DNA of 51,686 bases from Alphaproteobacteria bacterium (GTDB lineage: Bacteria; Pseudomonadota; Alphaproteobacteria; Rhizobiales; Rhizobiaceae). The notes beneath the pieces were generated by a model. The model saw only the letters and a program-made list of their open reading frames with translations. It was not told the DNA's origin and ran no database searches. Location of the stretch: assembly GCA_016861165.1 (NCBI GenBank), contig BOKV01000025.1, positions 1 to 51,686 of the forward strand. Direction: 5' to 3'. The translations under genes were made by a program, and so were the position numbers. Below, piece by piece: positions 1-9,016 of this stretch; within the stretch, counting starts at the first letter, position 1; every line of letters starts with the position of its first letter.

Positions 1-732
1 ACGCAGATCGGCAAGTTCCCCAACGAGGACGCCCAGAGTTTGGTGTTCGACACCACCAACCTGTTCGAGCGCAACAAGTTTTCCGGCTACGACCGGGTCG
101 AGGGCGGCACCCGCGCCAATGTCGGCTTCCGTTATTCGGCGAGCTTCGACAATGGCGCCAGCATCAACATCACCGCCGGCCAGTCCTACCAACTGCACGG
201 CCGCAACTCCTTCGCCACGCCGGACCTGGTCAATGCCGGCCTCGATTCGGGCCTGGAGACCGACCGCTCCGACTATGTCGCCTCGGCCAGCCTCAACAAT
301 GGCCAGGGGCTGACGGTCGGCATCGGCGGCCGCTTCGACGAGAAGGACGTGACGCTGCGCCGTGGCGACCTGTCGGCGAGCTATGCCTCGCGTGACTATA
401 GCCTGTCGGGCTCCTATGTGTTCATCGAGGCGCAGCCCAATTACAGCGCGCCGGACGACCGCCACGAGGTCAACGGCGCGGCGAGCGTCAGGCTGACCGA
501 GAACTGGCGCACCTTCGGCTCGTTCGCCATGGACCTCGAATACGGCACGGTCTACCGCCAGGGCATCGGCCTTGCCTATGACGACAGCTGCTTCTCGTTC
601 TCGGTCGCCTATTACGAGAACGAAAACCGCTACACCGGCCTCGCCACCGACAGCCTGCTGGTGTTCAGGCTCGGCCTGCGGACCATCGGCGACTACAGCT
701 ATTCCTACAAGCTGGACGGTTCGACGCGCTGA
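1..732 (+). CDS. lptD: LPS-assembly protein LptD, C-terminal part (partial at left edge)
   Basis: Outer-membrane beta-barrel of the LptDE translocon, which inserts lipopolysaccharide into the outer leaflet. The frame is open from base 1 and ends at TGA 730-732, leaving 243 residues. The first visible residues (PNEDAQS, then FDTTNLFERNKFSGYDR followed by EGGTRANVGFRY) match the typical LptD barrel. After them come alternating amphipathic beta strands with many aromatic residues, ending in a Tyr/Phe-rich last strand before KLDGSTR. The N-terminal OstA-like domain and the plug lie outside the window. The gene is followed about 100 bases later by the SurA-like gene and pdxA, the usual alphaproteobacterial order, which supports the call. 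Confidence 0.93.
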   Translation, partial: TQIGKFPNEDAQSLVFDTTNLFERNKFSGYDRVEGGTRANVGFRYSASFDNGASINITAGQSYQLHGRNSFATPDLVNAGLDSGLETDRSDYVASASLNNGQGLTVGIGGRFDEKDVTLRRGDLSASYASRDYSLSGSYVFIEAQPNYSAPDDRHEVNGAASVRLTENWRTFGSFAMDLEYGTVYRQGIGLAYDDSCFSFSVAYYENENRYTGLATDSLLVFRLGLRTIGDYSYSYKLDGSTR

Positions 733-829
733 TCGCGGGCGGGCGATCATAGTTTCGCCGTATGCCGGTTACAGAAGCTCTCGGCGTTGAGGAGCGGCCG
801 AACAATGGTGCCAGGGCCCCGATTGCGCG

Positions 830-1855
830 ATGCCCCGTAACGACACGATCTTCGCCGCCTTTTTCCTGTGCGCGCTGGCGTTGGCCGCGGGCTGCACCAG
901 CTCGACCGAGGCGGTCGACACCGTCCGGCCGACGCAGGCGCCGGCCGCGGTGGAGGAGGCGGCCAAGCCCAACATCATCCGCAAGGAGGCGACGGTCACG
1001 CAGAAGGGCAACTACATCGTTGCCCTGGTCAATGGCGAGCCGGTGACGCGCTACGACGTCGAGCGGCGCAAGAAGTTCCGCCAGCTCCGCCGCCTGGGCG
1101 CGACCGAGGAGGCCACGCTGGCCGAACTGGTCGACGACAAGCTCAAGCTCCAGGAAGCCTCGCGCAAGGGCCAGCGCGCTTCCGACGCCCAGGTCGAGAC
1201 GGCCTTCGCCAATTTCGCCAAGTCGAACAAGTCGACGCCGGAGCGCATCGGCCGCGACCTCGACGGCATCGGTGTCGGCGCGGCCCATTTCCGCGAATTC
1301 ATCCGCACCCAGATAAGCTGGAACCGCACCGTCGGCGCCGAACTGCAGCAGGAGACGCGCGAGCGCACGCAGACCTCGGCGCTGTTCGAACTGCGCAAGA
1401 CCGGCGCGGAAAAGCCGCAGACCACCGAATACACGCTGAAGCAGATCGTCTTCGTCATCCCGGCCGACAAGCGCGGCGCGCAGATGAAGACCCGCAAGGC
1501 GGAAGCGGTCGCCTTCCAGCAGCGCTTCGAGGGCTGCGAGCGAGCCGTCGACATGGCCAAGCAGCTGCGCGACGTGACGGTCATCGACCTCGGCCGCATC
1601 ATGCTGCCGGAACTGCCGCCCAACTGGTCGGAGGAAGTGCAGAAGACGCCGATCGACAAGGCCACCAGTCCGCAGGAGACCGAGAAGGGCGTCGAATTGC
1701 TGGCGGTGTGCAATGCGCGCGTCGTCTCCGATGACCGCGCCGCGCAGATCGTCTCGCAGTCGCATGCCTTCGAGTCGCTCGAGAAGCAGGGTGACGCGGC
1801 CGCCGACGAATTGCTGGACAAGCTGCGCAAGGCCGCCGTCATCGTCTATAAATAG
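830..1855 (+). CDS. SurA-like periplasmic chaperone, predicted lipoprotein
   Basis: 341 residues. The N-terminus is a hydrophobic segment ending in a lipobox (LALAAGC, about residues 15-21), so the protein is predicted to be exported and lipidated. Residues about 60-180 resemble the SurA N-terminal chaperone domain (IVALVNGEPVTRYDVERR, then a helical region). Residues about 205-290 sit where parvulin domains occur, but the strands are weakly conserved (YTLKQIVFVIP), so isomerase activity is doubtful. The position directly after lptD and before pdxA fits a chaperone for outer-membrane proteins such as LptD. The start ATG at 830 is chosen because it places the signal peptide at the N-terminus. 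The exact family (SurA against a generic SurA_N domain protein) is inferred. Confidence 0.82.
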   Translation: MPRNDTIFAAFFLCALALAAGCTSSTEAVDTVRPTQAPAAVEEAAKPNIIRKEATVTQKGNYIVALVNGEPVTRYDVERRKKFRQLRRLGATEEATLAELVDDKLKLQEASRKGQRASDAQVETAFANFAKSNKSTPERIGRDLDGIGVGAAHFREFIRTQISWNRTVGAELQQETRERTQTSALFELRKTGAEKPQTTEYTLKQIVFVIPADKRGAQMKTRKAEAVAFQQRFEGCERAVDMAKQLRDVTVIDLGRIMLPELPPNWSEEVQKTPIDKATSPQETEKGVELLAVCNARVVSDDRAAQIVSQSHAFESLEKQGDAAADELLDKLRKAAVIVYK

Positions 1856-1858
1856 GCG

Positions 1859-2878
1859 GTGACCAGCCCCGCCCCCCTCCCTCCCCTGGCCGTGACCATC
1901 GGCGAACCCGCCGGCATCGGGCCGGACATCATCATGGCGGCCGCCGCCGGCGCCCGGCCGCTGCCGCCCTTCATCGTCCTCGGTGACGCCCGTGTGCTCG
2001 GCGAGCGCGCGGCGCTGACCGGCTGCCACGTCGGCGTGCGCACCGTCGAGGCGTTCGCGCCGCCGCCCGCCGGCGAGCGCGCCGTCTTGGTGCTGCCGCT
2101 GCCCGCGCCGATGGCCGGCGTGCCGGGCAGACCCGACGCGGGTGACCAGGCCGGCGTGATCGCGGCGATCGAGACGGCCGTCGCGCTCACGCTGTCCGGC
2201 GAGGCATCGGGCGTGGTCACGGCGCCGGTCAGCAAGCAGGCGCTCTATGGCGCCGGCTTTGCCCATCCCGGTCACACCGAGTTCCTGGCGGAACTGGCGC
2301 TGCGCCACACCGGCCGGCCGGCGCGGCCGGTGATGATGATCGCCGGGCCGCTGCTGCGCACGATTCCCGTCACCATCCACATCCCGCTCGCCCAGGTGCC
2401 GGCGGCGCTCACCACGGCGCTGATCGTCGAGACCGGCCGCATCGCGGCGGCCGACCTCGAAAGCCGGTTCGGAATCGGGCAGCCGCGGCTGGCGGTGGCC
2501 GGGCTCAACCCGCATGCCGGCGAGGGCGGCGCGCTCGGCTGCGAGGACGAGGCGGTGGTGGCGCCGGCGGTGCGCCGGTTGCGCGGGGAAGGCATCGACG
2601 CCAGGGGACCGCTGCCGGCCGACACCATGTTCCACGCGGCGGCAAGGGCCGGCTATGACGTGGCGCTGTGCATGTATCACGACCAGGCGCTGATCCCGGC
2701 CAAGACGCTCGCCTTCGACGAGGCGGTCAACGTCACGCTCGGCCTGCCGTTCATCCGCACCTCGCCCGATCACGGCACCGCATTCGACATCGCCGGCACC
2801 GGCAGGGCCAGCCCGGCGAGCTTCGTGGCGGCACTGGAAATGGCCTGGGCGATGGCCCGGCGCCAGGTCGGCCGGTGA
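1859..2878 (+). CDS. pdxA: 4-hydroxythreonine-4-phosphate dehydrogenase PdxA
   Basis: Catalyses the NAD-dependent oxidation of 4-phosphohydroxy-L-threonine in the DXP-dependent branch of pyridoxal 5'-phosphate synthesis; cytosolic. 339 residues, normal for the family. Visible signatures are [12 protein letters not shown] at the N-terminus, the metal-binding segment [15 protein letters not shown], and [15 protein letters not shown]. The last of these carries the His/Asp pair near the active site. The start is GTG at 1859, only three bases after the surA-like stop, so translation is probably coupled. The 3' end overlaps the rsmA start as GTGA. Confidence 0.96.
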   Translation: MTSPAPLPPLAVTIGEPAGIGPDIIMAAAAGARPLPPFIVLGDARVLGERAALTGCHVGVRTVEAFAPPPAGERAVLVLPLPAPMAGVPGRPDAGDQAGVIAAIETAVALTLSGEASGVVTAPVSKQALYGAGFAHPGHTEFLAELALRHTGRPARPVMMIAGPLLRTIPVTIHIPLAQVPAALTTALIVETGRIAAADLESRFGIGQPRLAVAGLNPHAGEGGALGCEDEAVVAPAVRRLRGEGIDARGPLPADTMFHAAARAGYDVALCMYHDQALIPAKTLAFDEAVNVTLGLPFIRTSPDHGTAFDIAGTGRASPASFVAALEMAWAMARRQVGR

Positions 2879-3717
2879 GCGTGCCGGCGGCGCAGATCGA
2901 CGACCTGCCGCCGCTGCGCGCGGTGATCGAGCGCCACGGTCTGGCGGCGCGGAAATCGCTCGGCCAGAATTTCCTGCTCGACCTCAACCTGACCCTGCGC
3001 ATCGCCCGCTCCGCCGGGCCGCTCAACGACTGCGAGGTGCTGGAGATCGGCCCCGGCCCGGGCGGCCTGACACGGGCGCTGCTCGCGGCCGGCGCCAGGC
3101 GCGTGGTCGCCATCGAGCGCGACGCGCGCTGCCTGCCGGCGCTGGCCGAGATCGCCCAGCGCTATCCGGGCCGGCTGACCGTGATCGAGGCCGACGCGCT
3201 GACCATCGACCATGCCGCCCTGCTCGACGGTCCGGCGAGGATCGTCGCCAACCTGCCCTACAACGTCGCCACCCCGCTCCTGACCGGCTGGCTGTCGGCC
3301 GAGCCGTGGCCGCCCTTCTACCGCTCGATGACGCTGATGTTCCAGCGCGAGGCGGCCGAGCGCATCTGCGCGGCGCCTGGCGACAGGGCCTATGGCCGGC
3401 TCGCCGTGCTGAGCCAGTGGCGCTGCGAGACACGCATCCTGTTCGATATCGGGCCCCGCGCGTTCACGCCGCCGCCCAAGGTCACCTCGACGGTGGTCCA
3501 TTTCGTGCCCCGCGCCGAGCCGCTCGCCTGCGACCGACGCCGGCTCGAACGGATGACGGCGGCCGCCTTCGGCCAGCGGCGCAAGATGCTGCGCGCGAGT
3601 CTCAGGAGCCTCGGGGGAGCGGAATTGCTGGCGGCGGCCGGCATTGCCGGCGAACGGCGGGCCGAGACGCTCAGCGTGGCGGAGTTCGTGGCGCTGGCCA
3701 ATGCCGGCGGGCAGTGA
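2875..3717 (+). CDS. rsmA: 16S rRNA (adenine1518/1519-N6) dimethyltransferase RsmA
   Basis: Dimethylates two adjacent adenines in the 3'-terminal helix of 16S rRNA during late 30S assembly. About 280 residues. Signatures in order: [16 protein letters not shown] near the N-terminus, SAM-binding motif [26 protein letters not shown] (the NLPY catalytic motif IV) and [12 protein letters not shown] near the C-terminus. The start chosen is GTG 2875, overlapping the pdxA stop as GTGA; GTG 2881 is a close alternative that removes two residues. It is the last gene of the lptD-surA-pdxA-rsmA run, as in many Hyphomicrobiales. Confidence 0.95.
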   Translation: MSVPAAQIDDLPPLRAVIERHGLAARKSLGQNFLLDLNLTLRIARSAGPLNDCEVLEIGPGPGGLTRALLAAGARRVVAIERDARCLPALAEIAQRYPGRLTVIEADALTIDHAALLDGPARIVANLPYNVATPLLTGWLSAEPWPPFYRSMTLMFQREAAERICAAPGDRAYGRLAVLSQWRCETRILFDIGPRAFTPPPKVTSTVVHFVPRAEPLACDRRRLERMTAAAFGQRRKMLRASLRSLGGAELLAAAGIAGERRAETLSVAEFVALANAGGQ

Positions 3718-3919
3718 GGATATTCGGAACCAAGCCAGAGCTTCATCCGGCCGAGCAGCACCGCTGGGCGGACAAGCAACCAGACAAATAGGTAGAGCAA
3801 AAACCCCAATTCATCTGGATCGGGATTGCTCCAACCGACAAAGGCGGCGACCCGCCGCCCGATTTCCTCGGCGCCACCACCACGCTGAAGAAGAACCATT
3901 TGACCAGTCGTTCGAACAT
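3718..3919 (-). pseudogene. Possible frameshifted small membrane protein remnant
   Basis: Read on the minus strand from ATG 3919, the first 16 codons give a lysine-anchored membrane start (MFERLVKWFFFSVVVA). This frame then turns into a run without membrane character. In the -1 frame from about 3871 the sequence instead gives an acidic stretch (SNPDPDELG) followed by a convincing membrane helix (LLYLFVWLLVRPAVLLG). Joining the two frames at the GTG repeat near 3870-3880 gives a coherent small membrane protein that runs up to the rsmA stop codon. Base composition is more AT-rich than in the flanking genes. No family is recognised. This is a suspicion rather than a demonstrated gene, and chance open frames are common in this GC range. 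Confidence 0.22.
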
Positions 3920-3968
3920 TCGCTGCCCCCGCAGTCGTTCCCCGAGCACGATCTTAGCTTGAACGGCT

Positions 3969-4619
3969 CTATTTCAACAACTTCTCCTCGAAATCGAACA
4001 GGCCGGGGCGGCGGTCGCGGCGCAGGCGTTCGGCGGTCAAGATCGCCTCGACCTGGTGGAAGGCGCGGTCGAGATCGTCGTTGACGACGACGAAGTCGTA
4101 GTCGCGCCAGTGCGGGATTTCGACGAGCGCGTTGGCGAGGCGGCGGTCGATCGCCTCGGGCGTGTCCTCGGCGCGCCGGCGCAGCCGCTCCTTCAGCTCC
4201 GTCATCGACGGCGGCAGGATGAAGACGCTGACAACATCGGTGCGCGCCCGGTCCATGAGCTGGCGGCCCCCCTGCCAGTCGATGTCGAACAGCATGTCGC
4301 GGCCGGCCGCCATTGCCCCTTCGAGCGGGTCGCGCGGCGTGCCGTAGAGATTGCCGTGCACCTCGGCCCACTCGACCAGCGCGTCGGAATCACGCAGGCG
4401 CTCGAATTCGCGCCGGCTGACGAAATGGTAGTGGATGCCGTCGATCTCGCTGCCGCGGCGCGGCCGCGTCGTCATCGACACCGACAGCTCGATATTGGCG
4501 ACGTTCTCTAGCAGCAGCCGCGAGATGGTCGACTTGCCGGCGCCCGACGGCGACGACAGCACCAGCATGATGCCGCGCCGCTCAATCGCGTGGTTGATGC
4601 CGTCGGATGAGGCGCGCAA
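3969..4619 (-). CDS. gmk: Guanylate kinase
   Basis: Phosphorylates GMP to GDP using ATP. 216 residues. Walker [11 protein letters not shown] lies near the N-terminus, followed by the GMP-binding segment [21 protein letters not shown] (residues about 49-69) and the lid region. The DFVVVNDDL segment near the C-terminus is also typical. The start at 4619 gives a short N-terminal extension before the core; an internal ATG at residue 18 (MLVLSSPSG) is an alternative. It follows yicC with a 10-base gap and ends the minus-strand operon, converging with rsmA. Confidence 0.95.
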   Translation of the reverse strand: MRASSDGINHAIERRGIMLVLSSPSGAGKSTISRLLLENVANIELSVSMTTRPRRGSEIDGIHYHFVSRREFERLRDSDALVEWAEVHGNLYGTPRDPLEGAMAAGRDMLFDIDWQGGRQLMDRARTDVVSVFILPPSMTELKERLRRRAEDTPEAIDRRLANALVEIPHWRDYDFVVVNDDLDRAFHQVEAILTAERLRRDRRPGLFDFEEKLLK

Positions 4620-4629
4620 ACCGCTCCCC

Positions 4630-5520
4630 CTATTCGAGGTTCTGGACCTGCTCGCGGAACTGGTCGACGACCACCTTCATCTCCAGCCCGAGCCTGGTCA
4701 CCGCCGCCGCGTTCGATTTCGAGCAAATGGTATTCGATTCGCGGTTGAATTCCTGGGCAAGAAAATCAAGCTTGCGCCCGGCCGGGCCGTCGCCATCGAG
4801 CAGCGCGACGGCAGCATGGACATGGGCGTTGAGGCGGTCCAGCTCCTCGCGCAGGTCGGCGCGGGCGGCCAGCATGGCGGCCTCCTGATAGAGGCGCTCC
4901 TCGTCGAGGCTGCCGGCAAGCAGCGCCACCTGAGCAGCGAGGCGGGCGCGCAGCGCGTCGGCCGAACGCGACGGATCGGCCTCTACCGCCGCCGTCAGGC
5001 GGGCGATCTCCTCGACATGGCCCTTGAGCACGGCGACGATCTGGCCACCCTCGCCCGCCCGCACCGCGATCAGTTCGCCGACCGCCCGCTCCAGCCCGGT
5101 GAGCACGGCGCGGTTGCGCCGGGCGACGGCCTCCTCGTCCTCGGTCGGGCTGGCGACGTCCATGACGCCCCTGATCGACAGGATCGCCTCGGCCGCCGGC
5201 GGCGGGCTGCCGAGGCGCCGGCGCAGTTCCTCGACGGCGCCCAGCACCGCATCCAGCACGTCCCGATTGACCACGGGAATCTCGGCGACCCCCTCCGGCT
5301 CCCAGCGCAGGCTTGCCTGGATGTTGCCGCGCGCCAGCCGGGCGGCGATCACCCGGCGACAGTCGATCTCGACCGGTTCGAAGCCCGGCGGCAGCCGCAG
5401 GCGGATGTCGAGGCCCTTGGCGTTGACCGAGCGCAGTTCCCAGGTCCAGCGCACCGGGCCCGCCGGGCCGTCGGCACGACCCTCGACGCGGGCAAAGCCG
5501 GTCATGCTCTGCAAAGCCAT
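4630..5520 (-). CDS. yicC: YicC family endoribonuclease-like protein
   Basis: 296 residues from ATG 5520. That start gives the standard N-terminus [11 protein letters not shown]; an ATG 15 bases upstream would add five unlikely residues. The N-terminal YicC domain is followed by the C-terminal DUF1732 region, whose ending [14 protein letters not shown] is the family signature. In Escherichia coli YicC is reported as an endoribonuclease acting with PNPase on small RNAs; whether that applies here is inference. The gene lies between mltG and gmk, a conserved arrangement in alphaproteobacteria. Confidence 0.92.
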   Translation of the reverse strand: MALQSMTGFARVEGRADGPAGPVRWTWELRSVNAKGLDIRLRLPPGFEPVEIDCRRVIAARLARGNIQASLRWEPEGVAEIPVVNRDVLDAVLGAVEELRRRLGSPPPAAEAILSIRGVMDVASPTEDEEAVARRNRAVLTGLERAVGELIAVRAGEGGQIVAVLKGHVEEIARLTAAVEADPSRSADALRARLAAQVALLAGSLDEERLYQEAAMLAARADLREELDRLNAHVHAAVALLDGDGPAGRKLDFLAQEFNRESNTICSKSNAAAVTRLGLEMKVVVDQFREQVQNLE

Positions 5521-5547
5521 CCGCCGTGCCCCCACCGGCCCTGGCCG

Positions 5548-6846
5548 TCAGTCGGCCGTTTCCTCGCCTTCGCCGACCGCCTCCTCGACGGCGGAAGCCG
5601 CCGGCGGCCTGGTTTCCTCGGGCGCGAGCGCCGTCGGCGGCGTCTCGCCCGCGGCGGCAGCGTTCTCCCTCGCCTGCTCGGCCTCCTTGGCGGCGAGCGC
5701 GGCACGCTGGCGCTCGGCTTCCTCCTTCAGGCGCCGCTCGACCTCGCGCCAGCGCCGCACGTTCTCCTGGTGCTCCTCGTAGGAGACCGCGAAGACATGG
5801 CCGCCAGTGCCGTCGGCGACAAAATAGAGGTCGCTGGTGCGCGACGGATTGGCCACCGCCTCGAGCGCGGCGCGGCCCGGATTGGCGATCGGCCCCGGCG
5901 GCAGACCATCGTTGAGATAGGTGTTGTAGGGCGTCGGCTTGTCGAGGTCGGAGCGGTAGATAGGACGGTCGGGCGGCAGCCCCTCGCCGCCGAACAGGCC
6001 ATAGATCACCGTCGGGTCCGACTGCAGGCGCATGCCCTGGTTGAGGCGGTTGATGAAGACGGCGGCGACGCGCGGGCGCTCGGCGGAACGCCCGGTCTCC
6101 TTCTCGACGATCGAAGCCAGCGTCACGAATTCGCCCATCGTCTGGATCGGCAGCCCGTCGATGCGCTTGTCCCAGATTTCCGCCACCACCCGGTCGCGGG
6201 CGCGGCGCGCCTGGTCGATGATCGCCTGGCGCGAGGTGCCGCGCTGGAAGGGATAGGTGTCGGGCAGCAGGCTGCCCTCGGGCGGCAGTTCGGCGGGCAG
6301 ATCGCCTTCGAGATACTCGTTCTCGGCGAGGCGGTCGAAGATCTGGCGCACGGTCAGGCCCTCGGGAAAGGTCACCTTGTAGAGGATGCCCCTGCCGGAG
6401 CGGATTGTCTGCATGACGTCGTACATGCTCATCCCGGGATCGAAGGCGTATTCGCCGGCCTTGAGCGACCCGGCGCCGCGATGGGCGCGAACGCCGAAGC
6501 GGAACAGCAACTCGTTGTCGATGATGCCGTTGGCCTCGAGCTGCTCGGCGATGCGCGCCAGGCTGGAGCCCTCGCGGATGACGATCGTGCGCGAGGCCTG
6601 CAGCGGCCCCGGCTCCTCGAAGCGCATCTTGCCGAAATAGACGAGGCCGGAGCCGACGATGGCGACGAACACCAGCAGCGAGATGAGCGCATTGAACACC
6701 ACGACAATGCCGCGCCGGGCCTGGCGCGAGCGCTTGGGCGGCGGCGGCGCTTCACGTGGCTCCAGCGCCTCGGCCGGGGACAGCGGCTGGCGGCCGTTGA
6801 TGGCCGCATTGCTCGGCTGGGCCTTGTCACCGCGCATTTCAATCAC
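5548..6846 (-). CDS. mltG: Endolytic murein transglycosylase MltG
   Basis: Cleaves nascent peptidoglycan strands and is thought to terminate glycan elongation. 432 residues. A cytoplasmic, basic, proline-rich N-terminus is followed by one membrane helix (IVVVFNALISLLVFVAIVGSG, about residues 47-67). A LysM-like subdomain comes next, then the YceG catalytic domain with LASIVEKETG (Glu at about residue 248) and RLQSDPTVIYG. The tail after residue 370 is charged, Ala/Glu-rich and low in complexity. The gene sits between fabF and yicC in the operon. Confidence 0.94.
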   Translation of the reverse strand: MIEMRGDKAQPSNAAINGRQPLSPAEALEPREAPPPPKRSRQARRGIVVVFNALISLLVFVAIVGSGLVYFGKMRFEEPGPLQASRTIVIREGSSLARIAEQLEANGIIDNELLFRFGVRAHRGAGSLKAGEYAFDPGMSMYDVMQTIRSGRGILYKVTFPEGLTVRQIFDRLAENEYLEGDLPAELPPEGSLLPDTYPFQRGTSRQAIIDQARRARDRVVAEIWDKRIDGLPIQTMGEFVTLASIVEKETGRSAERPRVAAVFINRLNQGMRLQSDPTVIYGLFGGEGLPPDRPIYRSDLDKPTPYNTYLNDGLPPGPIANPGRAALEAVANPSRTSDLYFVADGTGGHVFAVSYEEHQENVRRWREVERRLKEEAERQRAALAAKEAEQARENAAAAGETPPTALAPEETRPPAASAVEEAVGEGEETAD

Positions 6847-6953
6847 TCCAACTGGCTGGCCACGGTGCCCGTTCGACGAGGGACCGCAGCCGAGCGAATG
6901 TACCGGCGAATGTGGCGATTTGCCGGTGGGTGGCCGCGACAGGCATGGCGGCG

Positions 6954-8210
6954 CTACACGGCACGGAAGATCAGCGAGGCATTGGTGCCGCCGAAGCCGA
7001 ACGAATTGGACAGGGCGGTCGCCACCGGTCGCGCCTTGGCCTTGTGCGCCACCAGGTCGAGCGGCGTGTCGCGCTCCGGATTGTCGAGGTTGAGCGTCGG
7101 CGGCAGCATGCCGTCGCGGATCGCCAGTACCGAGAAGATCGCCTCGACCGCGCCGGCGGCGCCGAGCAGATGGCCGATCGCCGACTTGGTCGACGACATC
7201 GCCGTCTTCGAGGCGGCATTGCCGAGCAGCCGCTCGACAGCGCCCAGTTCGATAGTGTCGGCCATGGTCGAGGTGCCGTGCGCGTTGACGTAGTCGATCT
7301 CGGAAGCGTCGAGCCCGGCATTGCGCAGCGCCGCCTTCATGCAGCGCAGCGCGCCGTCGCCGTCCTCGGCCGGGGCGGTGATGTGGAACGCGTCGCCCGA
7401 CATGCCGTAGCCGATAACCTCGGCATGGATGCGGGCGCCACGGGCCTGGGCATGTTCCAGTTCCTCGAGCACGACGATGCCGGCGCCCTCGCCCATGACG
7501 AAGCCGTCGCGGTCGACATCATAGGGGCGCGAGGCCTTGTGCGGCGCGTCGTTGAAGTGGGTCGACAGGGCCCTGGCCGCCGAAAAGCCGGCGATGGAAA
7601 TGCGCGAGATCGGCGATTCCGTGCCGCCGGCGACCATCACGTCGGCATCGCCCAGCATGATGATGCGGGCGGCGTCGCCGATGGCGTGGGCGCCGGTCGA
7701 GCAGGCGGTGACGACCGAGTGGTTGGGACCCTTGAGACCGAAGCGGATGGAGACCTGGCCGGAGGCGAGGTTGATCAGCCGGCCGGGAATGAAGAACGGG
7801 CTCACCCGGCGCGGCCCGCGCTCTTGCAGGACCAGCGCCGTCTCGGCGATGCCGGCGATGCCGCCGATGCCGGAGCCGATCAGGGTGCCGGTGGCGCATT
7901 TGTCGTCCTCGCTCCGCGGGTGCCAGCCGGCGTCATCGAGCGCCTGGGTGGCGGCGGCCATCGCATAGACGATGAAGGGATCGACCTTGCGCTGTTCCTT
8001 CGGCTCCATCCAGTCGTCGGCATTGAACGTGCCATCGGCGCCGTCGCCGACGGGAATCTGGCAGGCGATCTTGGCCGGCAGATCCTCGGTCTCGAAGGTT
8101 TCGATGCGCGAGGCCCCATTGTGCCCGTCGAGCAGGCGCCGCCAGGTGACATCGACCCCGCAGCCGAGCGGCGTGACCATCCCCAGGCCGGTGACGACGA
8201 CCCTTCTCAT
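6954..8210 (-). CDS. fabF: Beta-ketoacyl-ACP synthase II (FabF)
   Basis: Condenses malonyl-ACP with acyl-ACP in fatty-acid elongation. 418 residues, full length. The N-terminus MRRVVVTGLGMVTPLGCG is typical. The catalytic Cys is in TACSTGAHAIG (about residue 170). The two active-site histidines are in NAHGTSTMADT and SAIGHLLGAAG, and the C-terminal glycine loop is SFGFGGTNASL. It lies downstream of acpP, but a hairpin with a U-rich tail separates them, so fabF may be transcribed partly by readthrough. Confidence 0.96.
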   Translation of the reverse strand: MRRVVVTGLGMVTPLGCGVDVTWRRLLDGHNGASRIETFETEDLPAKIACQIPVGDGADGTFNADDWMEPKEQRKVDPFIVYAMAAATQALDDAGWHPRSEDDKCATGTLIGSGIGGIAGIAETALVLQERGPRRVSPFFIPGRLINLASGQVSIRFGLKGPNHSVVTACSTGAHAIGDAARIIMLGDADVMVAGGTESPISRISIAGFSAARALSTHFNDAPHKASRPYDVDRDGFVMGEGAGIVVLEELEHAQARGARIHAEVIGYGMSGDAFHITAPAEDGDGALRCMKAALRNAGLDASEIDYVNAHGTSTMADTIELGAVERLLGNAASKTAMSSTKSAIGHLLGAAGAVEAIFSVLAIRDGMLPPTLNLDNPERDTPLDLVAHKAKARPVATALSNSFGFGGTNASLIFRAV

Positions 8211-8334
8211 GAACGCTTCCCCACCCGTTCTATTGGTTCGCGCGGGCGCGTCGGGCCGACGCCGCCGCCCCGGACGATCAGGCCGCCGCGCAGGCCGGCT
8301 CCGCCCGGACTGAACCTTCTAGCCAAAACCAGGA

Positions 8335-8370
8335 CGACAAACAACAACAGGCGGCCGGGGGCCGCCTGTG
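8335..8370 (-). terminator. Rho-independent-type terminator after acpP
   Basis: Perfect 10-bp stem (8347-8356 with 8360-8369) and a 3-base loop, made of ACAGGCGGCC and its complement. On the minus strand it is followed by a T-rich stretch (TGTTGTTTGTCG, then TGGTTTT). It lies about 60 bases after the acpP stop, so it probably ends most acpP transcripts before fabF. This would help give acpP its typically high separate expression. Confidence 0.75.
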
Positions 8371-8432
8371 GAAACCGGGATGTGGTCAGGAAACCGCTGC
8401 CGGCATCAGCCGCGACCGCCGCGCTCGGCAGT

Positions 8433-8672
8433 TCAGCCGGCGGTCGCCTTCTCGACGAAGCGCACCGCGTCGCCGACGGTCTGGATCGTCTCGGCGGCGT
8501 CGTCTGGAATCTCGACGCCGAACTCCTCCTCGAAGGCCATGACCAGTTCGACATTGTCGAGCGAATCGGCACCGAGGTCGTCGATGAAGCTCGCGTTTTC
8601 GGTGACCTTCTCGGCATCCACGTCGAGATGCTCGATGACGATTTTCTTGATGCGTTCGGCGATATCGCTCAT
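8433..8672 (-). CDS. acpP: Acyl carrier protein
   Basis: Carries growing acyl chains on a phosphopantetheine arm during fatty-acid and lipid A synthesis. 79 residues from ATG 8672; a longer open frame upstream lacks ACP character. The attachment serine is in [18 protein letters not shown]. The protein is small, acidic and helical, as expected. It has its own promoter and terminator and lies between an MFS gene and fabF. Confidence 0.97.
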   Translation of the reverse strand: MSDIAERIKKIVIEHLDVDAEKVTENASFIDDLGADSLDNVELVMAFEEEFGVEIPDDAAETIQTVGDAVRFVEKATAG

Positions 8673-8708
8673 GTCGCGGTCCTCGACTTCGATGGTTCGG
8701 TCGGCCGG

Positions 8709-8737
8709 TAGATAGCCGGCACGGTTGCTCAAATCAA
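8709..8737 (-). promoter_or_regulatory. Predicted acpP promoter
   Basis: On the minus strand: -35 TTGATT (8737-8732), 17-base spacer, -10 TATCTA (8714-8709), about 37 bases before the acpP ATG. The match to the housekeeping sigma consensus and its location support separate transcription of acpP from the fabD-fabG-MFS unit. Confidence 0.65.
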
Positions 8738-8984
8738 GACGGCTGCGGCCGGGCGGACGGGGTCTGCCAAAGGTCCGCCAAGGCGCGGCGCGCCGCACTG
8801 GCGAACGTCGTCAACAGGAGGCCCACGGCCCGTCCGATCCGGCGTGGTTGTTCAGGAATTCCGTTTCGGCCCGGCCGTCGCGATGGCCGGCGGCGCCACC
8901 CCCCAACGAGGCCGAAACGACCGGAAAGCGCGGGTCGCTTAACACACCTGCCGGCAAGTTGCCAGAGCGTTTGTCACGGCGTTT

Positions 8985-9011
8985 GTCGCGCGCCGGCGGC
9001 GGCCGCGCGAC
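8985..9011 (-). terminator. GC-rich hairpin after the MFS gene
   Basis: An 8-bp perfect stem GTCGCGCG (8985-8992) pairs with 9004-9011, six bases after the MFS stop codon on the minus strand. There is no clear U-tract, so intrinsic termination would be weak; it may instead protect a 3' end. Confidence 0.4.
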
Positions 9012-9016
9012 CCTCG

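Larger units (their letters stand above)
8673..9016. other. Intergenic region between the MFS gene and acpP
   Basis: 344 bases with no convincing gene. It holds the acpP promoter and leader (8673-8737) and a strong hairpin at 8985-9011 just after the MFS stop. The rest (about 8740-8980) shows no recognisable feature; short open frames there have no protein-like composition. Confidence 0.6.

Noticed and set aside
665..2773. A 702-codon open frame on the minus strand opposite the surA-like and pdxA genes
   Set aside because: Its product is Arg/Gly/His-rich without domains and is opposite two well-recognised genes; long antisense frames are expected at this GC content.
4435..7293. A 952-codon plus-strand open frame opposite gmk, yicC and mltG
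   Set aside because: Low-complexity product; three recognised genes occupy the other strand.
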